DNA of 64,000 nucleotides from assembly GCA_003667245.1 (NCBI GenBank), contig RCNN01000512.1, positions 1-64,000 of the forward strand, given 5' to 3'. Position numbers and translations under genes: made by a program. Below, one piece after another: positions 11,729 through 22,474 of this stretch. The notes beneath the pieces were generated by a model that did no database searches, had not been told where the DNA came from, and saw nothing but the letters and a program-made list of their open reading frames with translations. How positions within the stretch are numbered: the stretch's first letter is position 1; every line of letters starts with the position of its first letter. Origin of the DNA: Heterostelium multicystogenum (lineage: Eukaryota > Evosea > Eumycetozoa > Acytosteliales > Acytosteliaceae).

Positions 11729-11813
11729 CGACATCTGTGGAGATTCGAACTCACGCCCCCGAAGGGATTTGCTTAGCAGGCAAACGCCTTAAAACCACTC
11801 GGCCAAGATGGTC
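11729..11813 (-). tRNA. tRNA-Ser(GCU), slightly irregular
   Basis: A type II tRNA. Read on the minus strand it has a GGCCGAGTGG D-arm, the anticodon stem TTTGC/GCAAA around loop CTGCTAA (anticodon GCU, reads AGC/AGU), the variable arm TCCCTTCGGGGGC and the T-loop TTCGAAT. Three places deviate: GACC instead of GAC in the acceptor 5' strand, CTCC instead of CTC in the T-stem 3' strand, and four T instead of two in the D-loop. Dropping one C at each of the first two sites gives perfect acceptor and T stems, so these look like base-insertion errors, or else this is a tRNA pseudogene. No intron is seen. The 3' end at 11729 includes a G discriminator. Confidence 0.85.
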
Positions 11814-12093
11814 TTTAATGAATTCAAAATGTGGAAAAAATGTTATATGACAAATACTCTTATATTTGATTTGGTTGACCTTGTTTCTATCCTTTAGGTT
11901 ACTTTGAGCCATGATTGAAGGGTAATTCCTCAGTAGATAGTTGTAACAACTACTCACTTTATCTCACGACTGGTTTGGTAATGATTCCTGAATTAATGTA
12001 TATTTTTTCAGTGACTAGAAGTCCCTGGATCTTGAAGGTAATTCATTAATTAATCGGTGCTATCTATCAAACGAATTCAAAGTAATAAAATAT
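11814..12093. other. intergenic region
   Basis: AT-rich spacer between the tRNA and the 3' end of the Twinkle-like gene. No gene recognised. Confidence 0.5.
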
Positions 12094-14464
12094 TTAAATA
12101 GTTGTAGATTTATTTGAATTTGAATCTTGATTAGATAAAGTAGATGGATCTATTTCAGTAAATCTACAACTTTCTTGGTTTAAAGACAATGGAATTGTAC
12201 CTGTATATCCTGTGAATCTATTTTTCTTAATATCCATATATCTATAATTCTTTCCACTTTGCATAATTATTACATTATCTGCTTCCTATATTTACAAATG
12301 TTAATAAAATCTACCTTATGTTTTTGAGGGTTTGTACCTACTTGAGTTGCTTTTGCTGTCAAAAATATCACTAATATTAAGTGGAGTGTCGGAATCCATA
12401 TTGTTTTTTGGGGTGAATAACCAAAGTGATATGAACATTCTTTTGAGTTGCAAACCTTCTTAGCTTTTCAATAGAATTCGTCCATTGTTTCAAATTTTTC
12501 AATTGCTTTGGTTTGACCACTTAACATAAATTGTAGGTTGTCCAAGATTATATGTTCAACATCGTGTACATATACTGCATACTCCATTGCATCTAACACT
12601 TTATCGACATGAGTAGATCCATAGAAACGCATAAAATACATCGGTAGAGCAGCAGCAATCATCGGCAATATTATTGTAGTTATCAACATGTTGTTCCAAA
12701 TCTACACCTGCAAACTGGCCCATCATCTTTTTCGCCAGTCTTGATACTTTGATTTCAAAAGTTCCCCATAAAGTCCGAGTACCCTGCATGGAGAAATCTA
12801 ATGAAAGTTGAGAGAGTATGTTGTCTTCCCAATACCAGTTGGACCAGAGAATATTGTCAATTCTCCCTTTCTGTGTCCTTTCAAGAACTTATTGAAAGTT
12901 GGGAACCATTGACTTTTTTGTGCCATTCACCAATGCTGGATTCTTAAGTTCGCTATGAATTGATCCTCTTACATCGGAGAAATTCACAAATCTGGTCATG
13001 AGGAATATTGGAGGCAGATTCCAATATCTTTGTTAAGATCATAACCTTGGGAGAAGTGCATCATTTGCATCTTTTGGACCATTGTCCTGACCTTGTTTTG
13101 TACGAACAATAAAGTACGTTGAATGCCTAAGTTTCTCTGCAAATTTTCGCAGCACCCTCTTGTCCTGGGATATCGTCCGTCCATCCAAAGATAGATTCTT
13201 TTCGAATCGCTCTAGAAGTGGTAGCAATGCTATTGGCAAAGAGTTGGCACCATTTGCAAAGAAATAGTTGGCTTGCCTGTTGCTTGGTAGACTGCCATTG
13301 CATCGTATTCACCTTCAGTTAGGATGATCTCTTTTGCATCAAGAGGTTACAGTATGCCAACCAAAAATCCCCATTTGCCCACCTTTGGTTCTATTCGCTG
13401 AAGTGCTTTAGATTCCAAAGCTCTCAATTTGCATCGGTGTGTGATAACATTTCCTTTCTTGTCAAGACTGGTCCAAGGAAAGGTAATACATTTCTGCTCT
13501 TTCCAAGTATCATCAACAAAAAACGATTGACTAGTCACACCAATATTATAGAACTTGCATACATCCAATGATAGACCTCTTTCTCCAGCCTCTTTACCTG
13601 TTAATTTTTTACTAAGATTGTTATCAATACACGAGTCGAGAAATTTATCTTCCAAGATAATTTCACTTACATTACATCTTGATGATTCATTAGATCGTGT
13701 GTATATGTAGACATTCTCTTTATGTCAGCAATGGTAGTGGTAGATTCTTCCTCAACAGAGGTGTTGGTAGATGAGGTAGAACTAATCTGCTTCATGGATA
13801 GGTCACCCAAATTTGCTTTAAAATCGAACCATGAACCTTTATTAGAACAACGGAAACAATTATATCCACTAGTCTCTCTTGATATATAAAGCTTCCACAG
13901 ATTATCCAGTTTACCTTTGGTATCTGGGCACAATGGACATTCTTTAACAATAATCTTTAACATGTATTAGTTTAATTATAAATATATATGCACATCTCTA
14001 ATCAACAACACTACAATACCTCTTGACCAGATATTCTATACTGCAACTTCTTTCTTTCTAAATATTGCAGTACTTGTTCTTCATTTACTTTAAAATAAGA
14101 TGATACAAATGTATTGTTATTTTGAATTTGATGTAGCTGTATTATGAGGTGTAGAAGAAGTAGGTATTGTAGGCTTCTTATTATTTAATTTATTGTACAC
14201 TCTAGTTCTTAATTGATCTATATCTATTGATGATTTCTCATTGTTATTATTATTTATTGAAGTAGTTGAAGATGGAGTTGGGGTTGTGTTAAAGCTAGTT
14301 TTAACAGTATAACTATTATTATTGTTGTTGCTGCTGCTACTACTGTTCGTTGTCGAAATAACCTTTAGCTTTGGAATCTTGTTGGTGGATGTAGTTGTAG
14401 GATTGGATATAGTTGTACTATAATATCTAATAAAAAGAAGTCGGCCTATTATATAAACCATCAT
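12094..14464 (-). CDS. TWNK: Twinkle-type mitochondrial DNA helicase/primase
   Basis: Replicative helicase of the phage T7 gp4/Twinkle family, acting in mitochondrial DNA replication. The N-terminus ([18 protein letters not shown]) looks like a mitochondrial presequence and is followed by an Asn/Ser/Thr-rich linker. Then come a zinc-ribbon (CPLC...CFRC, about 13940-13845), a toprim domain ([18 protein letters not shown] and an MDDD metal site near 13170), and the RecA-like helicase with Walker [10 protein letters not shown] near 12840, ILDNLQFML and [11 protein letters not shown]. The C-terminus ends near [16 protein letters not shown] and stops at 12094. Introns include about 13966-14033 (GTATTG donor, AAAG acceptor) and one near 12291-12348 (GTAGGT...ATATAG). 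At least six frame changes are needed, e.g. in AAAA near 14118, a G pair near 13182 and near 12822. Animal Twinkle lacks the zinc ribbon; here the full primase-helicase layout is kept. Confidence 0.88.
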
Positions 14465-15079
14465 TATAATGATTGAATAAGAAGGTTATTCAACAAGCTT
14501 TTGTTGCAGCTTTGATTATTTCTAAGATAAGATCTAATCATTTCATAGCAAAAATAGAACTGTCAATCTTGGGTCAATGATCGAATATAAACTTTTATGA
14601 TATTCAATATGAATTTTGAGGTTTTTAGTTTAGAAGTATAGGTTCAACAAATATAAAACTGAAATAATATACATCATTATGAGGTCAGACTATGTTTTTT
14701 ATTTTGATGGATCTTCTTTCTCTCTATGTCTCTTTGTTGTAAGCCAATTCATTACAATATCAACTCAAAAAAACAAGACTATATTAAATTATTAGATGAT
14801 CAAAAAAAAGTTAATTATAGGAAAAGATTGGAAATTCAAATTTATATTATATATGAATCATATATGAATTATACTATGTCAATAATTATAGTTGTAAACA
14901 ATAGGGTCTCCCCATCAACAGGGGATGTCCAAAAATCTCAGAATAACAAATTATTTGCTGTTTTTTTCACATTAAAAAGTTTGATTGATTGATTCTACAA
15001 GTTTTTTGAAACATTTGTTTAAAACACTTTTTATTATATACTTGAAGCAAATCACCCAGCTCAGCACTCGTAATAAACA
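14465..15079. other. divergent intergenic region
   Basis: AT-rich spacer between divergent genes. An 88-codon frame at 14726-14992 has intergenic composition and no recognisable motif, so it is not called. Confidence 0.55.
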
Positions 15080-15722
15080 ATGTCAACATTATTACAAGGT
15101 ACTCAGAAAACAAACATAGTGATTGACTTTGACGGAAACAATAGAAATGTTGGTAATAGCAATAGTAGTAGTACTGATTCATTCGTTGCCAATTTATTGA
15201 ATCAGAGCGGAAGCATCAGTGATATGGGCAGCTCAACAATACCTACATTTACTGCTCCTACCAATTCATTCGTTGTATCAGAACGTTTGAATAGAGAGGA
15301 GAAGGTTTACCAATTGCTAAAGACATGCGAACCACAAATCGACCGTCTGTATGAATGCGAAATGGCTCATGGTCCTAATAGTGACGCATGCACTCAATTT
15401 GAAAATGAAACTACACAGCTGCATGACTGAAAAGCTTTGTCCAAGTGAACAAGAACTGAGGGATACCAGCTGTGATCCTATGAAACTAAGATTTGGAGGA
15501 ATCGAACAGCTAAATCATTGTCTACAAATCAACAAACGTCTCTCTAATTGTCTTGATTACTCACTCACTAAGATTTGGTCTACTCCTTTTACTTTACAAC
15601 ATCAACAACAACAACACAAAACAGAATCAATCAAATATTTAAAGTATTCAAATATATATAGATATAGATATCAATCATGTAAATATAACAAACAACTATC
15701 ACAATTAATTACAAATAATTAA
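15080..15722 (+). CDS. cysteine-motif (CX9C) protein, probably mitochondrial IMS
   Basis: After a Ser/Asn-rich N-terminal 80 residues, the protein has CEPQIDRLYEC (a CX9C motif), further Cys in SDACTQFE, HSCMTEKLCPS and TSCDPMKL, and a second CX9C (HCLQINKRLSNC). Paired CX9C motifs are typical of small proteins imported by the MIA40 relay into the mitochondrial intermembrane space, often respiratory-chain assembly factors. That class is inferred from spacing alone, and I cannot name an orthologue. A frame change near 15408-15420 (a missing base) joins the first frame to the second. The true stop may lie earlier than 15722, because the last 40 codons are low-complexity. Start at 15080 follows an AAACA leader. 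Confidence 0.6.
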
Positions 15723-15778
15723 ATAAACACAACAACAACAATATCATATATATTTGAATTCTAAAATTATTTGTTTAT

Positions 15779-17950
15779 TCAGCCTTCTTTTGTTTTAGTT
15801 CTCTTCTTTGTTGTTGATTCGCTTGTAGTAGATGATGATGATTCATCTTTGTTATCCTCAATCTCTTTGACATCTTGACTGTCAACAGCTGTATCTTCAT
15901 TCTTCTTATTTTCGACCGCTTCTGGGATTTCTTCATCGTCATCTTCTGCACCATAATGCGATCTCTTGCTATCAACTGGATAAATCCATCTTTGATACAA
16001 ATAAATGATAAATACAATATCTAAAGAAGAAGAAGAAGAATATTATTAGTATTTTGATGTTGAATCAATAAAGGTCGGTTAATATTTACCGTCTCTCAAA
16101 CACTGAGTCTGTGTAGCCATGGCATCTTGATGATAAAGGCAAAGAGATCATCGATAAAAGTAATTGAGTGCACGATACATGAACACCTTGAATGGTAAAC
16201 GTGACACTGATTTCAATTTGTAGTTGATGAATAGCTGTGGTGTCATCATAATGAATTCAAAGGTGTAGACTGTACGCACCAAAGACGAAATCACCCATGA
16301 ATACCATGACTTGTGCTCATAGTTGTAGAGTGAATAGATAGATGTACCAATGACCAATGGGAACAGTGCCCATGATAAGTACTTCATGGCCATATCATCG
16401 TATTTCTTGGTCTTTGATATGTAGTCGTCTTTGTTCTTGAATGAGAGTGTTGGGATTGGACCATTCCAGTTGACTGTAACAATCATTGCCTTTCCAATCT
16501 TCCATATTTCGATTAGAATACCCATACCACTGCTCAAAAGAATCAAATAGCTTGTTTTCATTGTCCCAAGATAGAGGAATACAATGACTGAGCAAACTGC
16601 ATGCAATACAATAGTTCTAACTGATAGACCTTCCATTGATTTGTTGTTCTTCCAAAACTGAATATCTAAAGTAGAAAAGCGATGATTATATTAGATGATA
16701 ATAGGACTTGACTAATTGAGTTTCATACCGTTCTTAAATGCCAAGAAATTCAAATACAGTATGTAGAGTAGTGACAACAGCAGTTAAAATCAATAGATAT
16801 GGACTTGTCTCTGTCAACATTCTCTTAAACTCGTCAGTTATCATCGTTGGCACCCCATCATCGACTGCATATCCAATGACTTTTGCATTTGAACATAGAG
16901 TTGCCATTTGAAAATGCTCAAGTGATAGAATGAAATTGATAGCTTTAATTCCTTGACAGTCTCATTTACCATAGACAACTTATCCTTGTAAACCCAAAAG
17001 TCATTTAAGAAAATGACTGGATTGTATCTGTCTCCTGTAATATTAAATACTATTGATTGCAATTGAAATTATTAATGGGTGGTTGTTGGCTAATGGTAAA
17101 GTGATATCACAACTTACGAGGTAATATTCTCGGTGGAACTGATCCAGGTGCATAAACTGCAGTATCTACCACCAAATTGACAGTTAGATCTGGTTTATAA
17201 TATGATACTAAAATAGATTTGTCATATGGGATTCTCATCCTCATCATTCTTTTCATTTGACAATAGAATCTTTCCTTTTGGTTTAGGTCTTGGTGCATAT
17301 ACAATCAATGCTATATAGCTATATTAGATGATATCCATCCGATACACTAGCTCTTGCTACTTACGATGAACTGCATGCAGAGAGTATTGAGGAGAGATTG
17401 AGTTTTTAAACCAAAACATGTGCATAAAGTGAACCGTTGTTCTGCAAGCTCTCCGAAGTTTGGAATGTAATATTAGCTTCACGACTATTAGATTCATCCC
17501 AATCGTATGTAAATCCACTTTCATGATAAACTAACCAATCGTCAAATGTTGTATTTGATTCGGATAAATATACACTAAAAGTCTAGTATGAACAACCGTA
17601 TTGTATTGTAAATAATATGTTTACGCCTTTGTATATTAAGGAACAACTAACTAGTTGGCTGCATTTAACATACATATGGAGTTTGATAAAGACCATGTAT
17701 TTCTAAGAGTTAATTTCGATGCAGCTGCGTTGTTATTCATGGGTTCAGTTGTATTGGTACCATTCAACACAATGTACCGTTGAGTACAACATTTCCAGTG
17801 TTACCTCCTCCAAGGAATTTAGATGTCAATGATGTGAGTACATAGTAAAAGAAAAGAAATCTTAATCCTGATGTAAGCCATGTTGGGTAGTCCACCTTGC
17901 TGCTGCTGTTGTTGCTGTTGACCCTGTGCAGGTGCTCCTGTATCTGCCAT
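15779..17950 (-). CDS. clptm1: CLPTM1-like multipass membrane protein
   Basis: Homologue of cleft lip and palate transmembrane protein 1, an ER membrane protein family implicated in receptor trafficking and lipid handling. Recognisable blocks, N to C: a Gln-rich start (MADTGAPAQGQQQQ) then a membrane segment (FLFFYYVLTSL); VVDTAVYAPGSVPPRILP; DRYNPVIFLNDFWVYKDKL; FYHLSIFKWQLYVQMQ; EGLSVRTIVLHAV; KYDDMAMKYLSWALFPLV; MMTPQLFINYKLKSV; FIDDLFAFIIKMP; YLYQRWIYPVD. An acidic Glu/Asp/Ser tail follows. The last intron is about 16021-16091 (GTAAATATT...TTTAG). Other introns interrupt near 16665-16730, 17035-17115, 17310-17365 and 17585-17640. At least three frame changes occur near the C-terminus (about 16105 and 16155) and near 17890. 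The family identification is firm from the C-terminal half; exact exon ends in the first half are approximate. Confidence 0.85.
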
Positions 17951-18267
17951 TATTATTATATTATGTCAACAATATAGATATATGACAAATGAAAGGAAAT
18001 GAAGTTAGATGATCGATTCGAAAATTAAAATGAAATTCGCCTTTCGATTGGTTTCTCTATGAGTCGACCAAAAAAGTGTTAAAAATAATAATTAATTAAA
18101 CGGAGGGTTATGAATCATCAAAAGTTAATGTTCAACATCATTATATTAATAATAATAATAATCTACTTGATATTTTTAAATTACATTTTTAAATAATTGT
18201 TATTTATTGATTTTGAAATTGGTTCTTCACAAACCATTCAAATATTTAGTTGGAGGCGTAAATCACT
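17951..18267. other. intergenic region
   Basis: AT-rich spacer 3' of the cathepsin gene and 5' of the CLPTM1-like gene, with an AAT run near 18150. Nothing else is seen. Confidence 0.6.
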
Positions 18268-19180
18268 TTACAATGGGAGACCAGCAACGACTTCGGATTC
18301 AATACCGCACTCGTTCTTACCAACTCTCAATCATAAAGTAACCACCCATTCCACCCCAGGAGGAAGTCCAGGAGTTGGCGCACAACCAGTATGGAGTACC
18401 GTTGCTGACACCGAAACCGATGATCTTGATGCAATGTCCACCCAAATCCTTACCGGACTTGTGGGTGTAGACACCAGTTTTGGTAACCAAAGAAATCTTC
18501 GTAGACCTCGAAACAGGCTTCGACTGGACCGTTGGTGACGATTTCAGTTTGGATAGCAGCAACGTTTGGCTTAACAGCGTAGACAGTCTTCAAATGGTGG
18601 AGATCCTCTTCAAAGTTGACGGAGGTGTTGGCACACTTCTTGGAGCAGGCTGGGGTTGGGACGAAGTTCATGCATGGTTGTTGAGCTGGTGGGCAGGTTG
18701 GGATGGTGTATGGTTGGCAGTTGGAGGTGACGACACCATTTCTTTGGACGAATTTGTAGGCAGTGTATGGATCTCCACCTTCGCAACCGTTGTCTTGGTT
18801 GTCACAGGTGATGAGGTCTTGAAGGACAATTGGATTGATTCGTTCTTGTGGATACAGAAACGATCGGAGATAGATTCAATAGCACCGAAGGCCCAGCATG
18901 AACCACATTCAGCTTGATTTGGATGGTACCGATGGTTGGACATTGTGGCCATTGGGTACGAGAGTCAAAGTTGGTTGGGAGCTCAATACTTGGGAGAGTC
19001 TTGTAGATCTTCTTAGCATGGGACTTCTTGAAACCCATTCTTGGCAAGTTGTTACCACCGAAATTTGGGTTCTTCAACTCGACCCAGGTGTCGTGGTGGA
19101 TGTATTGCGAAGTCGACATTGACAGCAGCTGCTGCGGCAATGAAGATTGCGCACAACAAAGCAACTCTTAAGTTAAACAT
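18268..19180 (-). CDS. ctsB: cathepsin B-like cysteine protease (C1A)
   Basis: Secreted or lysosomal papain-family protease. It starts with a signal peptide ([20 protein letters not shown]), then a short propeptide. The mature domain begins near [14 protein letters not shown], with the catalytic Cys in [14 protein letters not shown], then [12 protein letters not shown], catalytic His in [12 protein letters not shown], catalytic Asn in [10 protein letters not shown], and a C-terminus [15 protein letters not shown]. Length is about 303 residues, as expected. No introns are seen. The coding region has a clear preference for C-ending codons, suggesting high expression. Several single-base frame changes are needed (near 18890, 18830, 18480 and 18320). 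The segment matching the occluding loop ([16 protein letters not shown]) lacks the His-His pair of mammalian cathepsin B. Confidence 0.9.
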
Positions 19181-19639
19181 TGTTATATAGATATAAATAA
19201 ATAGTAAAGAGAATAGTTGTCAAATTCACTCTGAAGGTTTTATAGAACCAATTCGGATTGGAATTTTAGTTGCAAAAAAAACAATTAATGAAAAAATTAA
19301 AAATTATTTTCTGGATATCCAAAAAAATCCAATCCACTCAAAAACCTCAGTGTCAAATGGTTGCATCAGTGTCAGTTTGGGTGATTCTTTACCAGTTTGT
19401 TTGATTTGGGTGCTATCAAAAAAATCCAAATATTTTTAAAGAATGATTCATCATCAAGAATCCTCCAAGAAAAATTCAAAACTGCATTGTACAATTCATT
19501 CAAATCGATTAGATATTTGTCAAATTGGGATGAAACTTTATCACTGTATCTCCGATGAACCAGCAAAATAAAATAAAAAAGGTATATAATTTGGTCAAAG
19601 AAAAGAAAATTTATTGACAACTTAAATTAGTTCACTTAA
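19181..19639. other. intergenic region
   Basis: Holds the cathepsin promoter side and the 3' end of the thioredoxin gene. An 82-codon minus frame (19372-19620) is Phe/Ile-rich without a motif and is not called. Confidence 0.5.
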
Positions 19640-20095
19640 TTACAATGAGCTCAACTTTGTAGCCATAGCTTGGAGGCCAGCTTTGTTGGCACCAGAAAAG
19701 GACTCAATTTGGGTTTTTGTTGTTGAATGAAATGAAAGTTGGTACACCAGTGACATCTCTGACTGGTGGGTATTCCTAATGAAAGAGATAAAAAAGATTA
19801 ATGATCGATTCTTGTTATCAGAATTTTTGTAACATACTTGACAAGCATCAATATCAGCCTTGATAAAGGTGATATTTGGGAATTGCCTTGCGATATCACT
19901 GAATGGAGCAGCCATCATTCTACATGGTCCGCACCAACTATAGAAATAAAAAATAAAAAAAAAGTAAAGTGTTACTAAGCCTTTCAAAGTTAAGTTCATA
20001 GATACATACGTTGCGGTGTAGTATACAATAATTTTACCACCTTTCTCGAGGAGGGCAGCGAGTTCAGATCCATTCTTTGGTTCTTGGTATGACAT
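19640..20095 (-). CDS. thioredoxin
   Basis: Small dithiol-disulfide oxidoreductase. Exon 1 is 20095-20010 (MSYQEPKNGSELAALLEKGG), exon 2 19937-19838 and exon 3 19775-19640. Both introns use GTATGT donors with CTATAG or CATTAG acceptors. The joined protein has the active site WCGPCR, the FIKADIDACQ strand, the cis-Pro loop GVPTFISF and a C-terminal helix. Length is about 105 residues, typical. One extra A in the A-run near 19716-19720 breaks the last exon; discounting it gives ...FNNKTQIESFSGANKAG. No targeting peptide, so cytosolic. Which Trx paralogue it is I cannot tell. Confidence 0.93.
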   Translation of the reverse strand: MSYQEPKNGSELAALLEKGGKIIVYYTATYVSMNLTLKGLVTLYFFFIFYFYSWCGPCRMMAAPFSDIARQFPNITFIKADIDACQVCYKNSDNKNRSLIFFISFIRNTHQSEMSLVYQLSFHSTTKTQIESFSGANKAGLQAMATKLSSL

Positions 20096-20295
20096 TTTAT
20101 TTATGTATAAATTTGTAGTTGAAGAAAAAAAATAAGTTTTTGTTTAATTATGAAAAGTGTGAAGAATGAAGTTGAAAGTGGAGTCATCAATTTAAATTAT
20201 TTTTTTTAAAAAAAATGAATAAAATTTTAATTTTTTTGAATATTTTTTATTTAATTCTAGAATGGAAGATGATGACTTGGAGATGAAAATTTCAG

Positions 20296-20369
20296 AAAGA
20301 TTGATAAACAAACAGAAAAGAATACATTCCACCTTGACCACTTAAGTTTCTGTTTGTTTATCAATCTTT
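20296..20369. repeat. perfect 23-bp inverted repeat, 28-nt loop
   Basis: Arm 1 is 20296-20318 and arm 2 is 20347-20369; arm 2 is the exact reverse complement of arm 1. Arm 2 contains the probable stop codon of the adjacent SDR gene, so in that mRNA the arms would form a 23-bp hairpin at the start of the 3' UTR. Confidence 0.95.
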
Positions 20370-21366
20370 TAGATGTCCTCTTTCTCTTAGTTGTCTGAAT
20401 AGCCTGTAGGTTGATTCTATTCCAGTAGCCGGGTGGAGTGGTCTTTATTTCTTCACCTAATAGTTGGCAGAGGGTTTCTTCACTAAAGTTGATGGGGTAG
20501 GGCAGCTTCGTACCCTCAATTGTTATTTTGCTGTTTTTAGCAGCCGATGGGCCAATCGATTTGAGTATTTCAACCCATTGTTGGACACTGATGATGTCAC
20601 CTTTGATATTGCAAGTGTAAGCTCCTTTGATGTTTGTAGATTGACCCAGACTTATGAATAGCTTGGCAATGTCCTCAACAAAGTTTACGCAAAGCTCGCC
20701 AGAGAATGGAATTACATAGTCTTGACCAAGAACCATGGCTTTGATTGCTTTGGTTGGTGCACTGGTCATACCCACTTCTCTGCCGACACCGTACACTGTG
20801 AATGGTCTCAGTGCTACACTTGGAATCTGGTGGTCCAGCCAATAGACACGAGCAGCACCTTCGTTAGCTTGCTTGAATACACCATAGTGGGTGACTGGAG
20901 CGTGGTGTGCATTATCGGATATTGGCTGGTTGCTGTCATAATCCTCACTTGGACCTGAAACAGCAGCACTCGAAGCATAGATGATTGGACAAACTTTTTG
21001 TTGTTTTTCGGCATACAATTTGCGAACAGCTTCAAAGATATTGAGTGTTCCGATGACATTTACATTGGCTCCAAGAATTGGATTTGCTTTGCAAGTAGGA
21101 ATTTGTAATCCAGCCAAATGGATAATAAATGAAGGTTTGACACGCAATACCAGATCACTTACAGCTTGTGTATTGGAAATATCGATGTAAACAAACTCCA
21201 AATTCTTTATTTCACTATCGTCCATTATTTGCTGCAATATATGGAGATCAGGTTTGACATCGACAACAACAATATTGTATCTTTTGTTTACCGACAACAA
21301 CTTGGCAACCCAACTACCAATAAATCCTTGGCCACCAGTAATAATGACTGATTCATTCTTTTCCAT
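20361..21366 (-). CDS. NAD(P)-dependent epimerase/dehydratase (extended SDR)
   Basis: Extended short-chain dehydrogenase acting on a nucleotide sugar or similar substrate. It has the Rossmann motif GGQGFIG at residue 11, VVVDVKPD after strand 2, HLAG, the Ser in YASSAAVSG, and a catalytic YGVFK. RPFTVYGVGREVGMTSAPTK forms the substrate loop. No intron is seen in about 1 kb. An open frame runs on to 20257, but a one-base frame change near 20420-20425 gives a more family-like ending (ESTYRLFRQLRERGHLKD) with stop at 20361-20363, which I prefer. The extra tail in the longer frame is encoded by the second arm of the inverted repeat. Specific substrate unknown. Confidence 0.88.
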
Positions 21367-21737
21367 ATTTGATAGAGATAAGATATGTTATTTTTTCAAA
21401 TTTAGATTGATACAATTATTATGGTAATGAGTTTAATTTAAATATAATCATCATTTCATTTTAGTTTGTGTTTAATTTAAATATTCTCATTAAATTGCAT
21501 CCCTCCAATGATGGATCTTTACAATGTGGTGGTGGAAAATTAAACCTAAATAAATGTTTCAGTTTTGATTTTGGTTTTTTTTTTTTTTGACATTTGGGTG
21601 TTGCTTGTCTGATCTGGTAATGATCGCATCACAATGTCCTTCTTCACCAATCTTTATTGTAAACTTCTTTTTATTTAATACTTGTCAAGATATATCTATA
21701 TTATCAAACAAATAGATATAAGATTTCATAGTAAAAG
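21367..21737. other. divergent intergenic region
   Basis: AT-rich, with a T12 tract near 21577-21589. It presumably carries promoters of the SDR and PET100-like genes. Confidence 0.6.
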
Positions 21738-22166
21738 ATGGCAAAGAAATGGGGTGGATTAGAATACTTTAAATTTGCTGTATATATTCTTATGCCAATA
21801 AGTTGTTCTTTATATATTTTAGATAACGATCGATTGAATAATTTAATTAAAAAAGTATGTAATTTATATGATTCTATTGTATGGTGTTATGATGATCGTT
21901 GTTTATTAACAGTAATAATATTATATTAGCATCATTTTGTAGTATATCCACCAGAGCAACATCCTCCTGAGGAAGTACAGAGAATGATTAGAGAGGCTGC
22001 AATGAAGAGAGAACAAAGATTGGCAGCAAATCAAGGAATAGAGGAGCAAATGCAACAACAACGTGAGGAAAAGCATCAACAATTTTTAAATAGATATCAA
22101 ATTCGTAAAGAACAAGACAAAGTCATTTCACAAAGAGCTGCAGAGCAACAACAACAAAAGCAATAA
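21738..22166 (+). CDS. pet100: PET100-like cytochrome c oxidase assembly factor
   Basis: Two exons, 21738-21854 and 21930-22166, joined in phase 0 (GTATGT...ATTAG), give 117 residues. The N-terminus MAKKWGGLEYFKFAVYILMPISC has the gly-leu-glu-x-x-lys-phe start and single membrane span typical of PET100, the inner-membrane chaperone for complex IV assembly. The exon junction is followed by VVYPPEQHPPEEVQRMIREA, which resembles the conserved WPPE region, and the C-terminus is a Gln-rich charged helix. The tail is longer than in animal PET100. Splicing is well supported by the continuous match across the junction. Confidence 0.75.
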
Positions 22167-22474
22167 TAGCAGTAGCTAATAAATCCTATAGATATACATA
22201 TACATATACTTTTAGATATAGAATAACGCAAAACAAACAAGCTTTAGAATGATGTTGTTCGAACATCGTCAGAATCACCCATGGAATGTGTAGAATGACA
22301 ATTATCTTGCTTCCATTTTTAACAAAACTTACCATTGCCCAATACAGGTATAATTTATTCATTTCATTTATTTTTAATTTAGTTGCAACTAAAGTTGTAT
22401 CATTTTATTGTATTCAGTATATTTGCTTGTACTATATTAAATTACCATTGCCACAACATACATACAGCAGAGAA

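Noticed and set aside
14726..14992. 88-codon plus frame between Twinkle and the CX9C gene
   Set aside because: Composition matches intergenic DNA and there is no conserved motif.
18197..19122. Several plus frames of 74-145 codons
   Set aside because: Antisense shadows of cathepsin B, produced by its C-ending codon preference.
19372..19620. 82-codon minus frame 3' of thioredoxin
   Set aside because: Hydrophobic, no motif, lies in the 3' flank; unsupported.
20257..20360. C-terminal extension of the SDR protein
   Set aside because: Read from the hairpin loop and second arm after a frame break; the alternative ending resembles the family.
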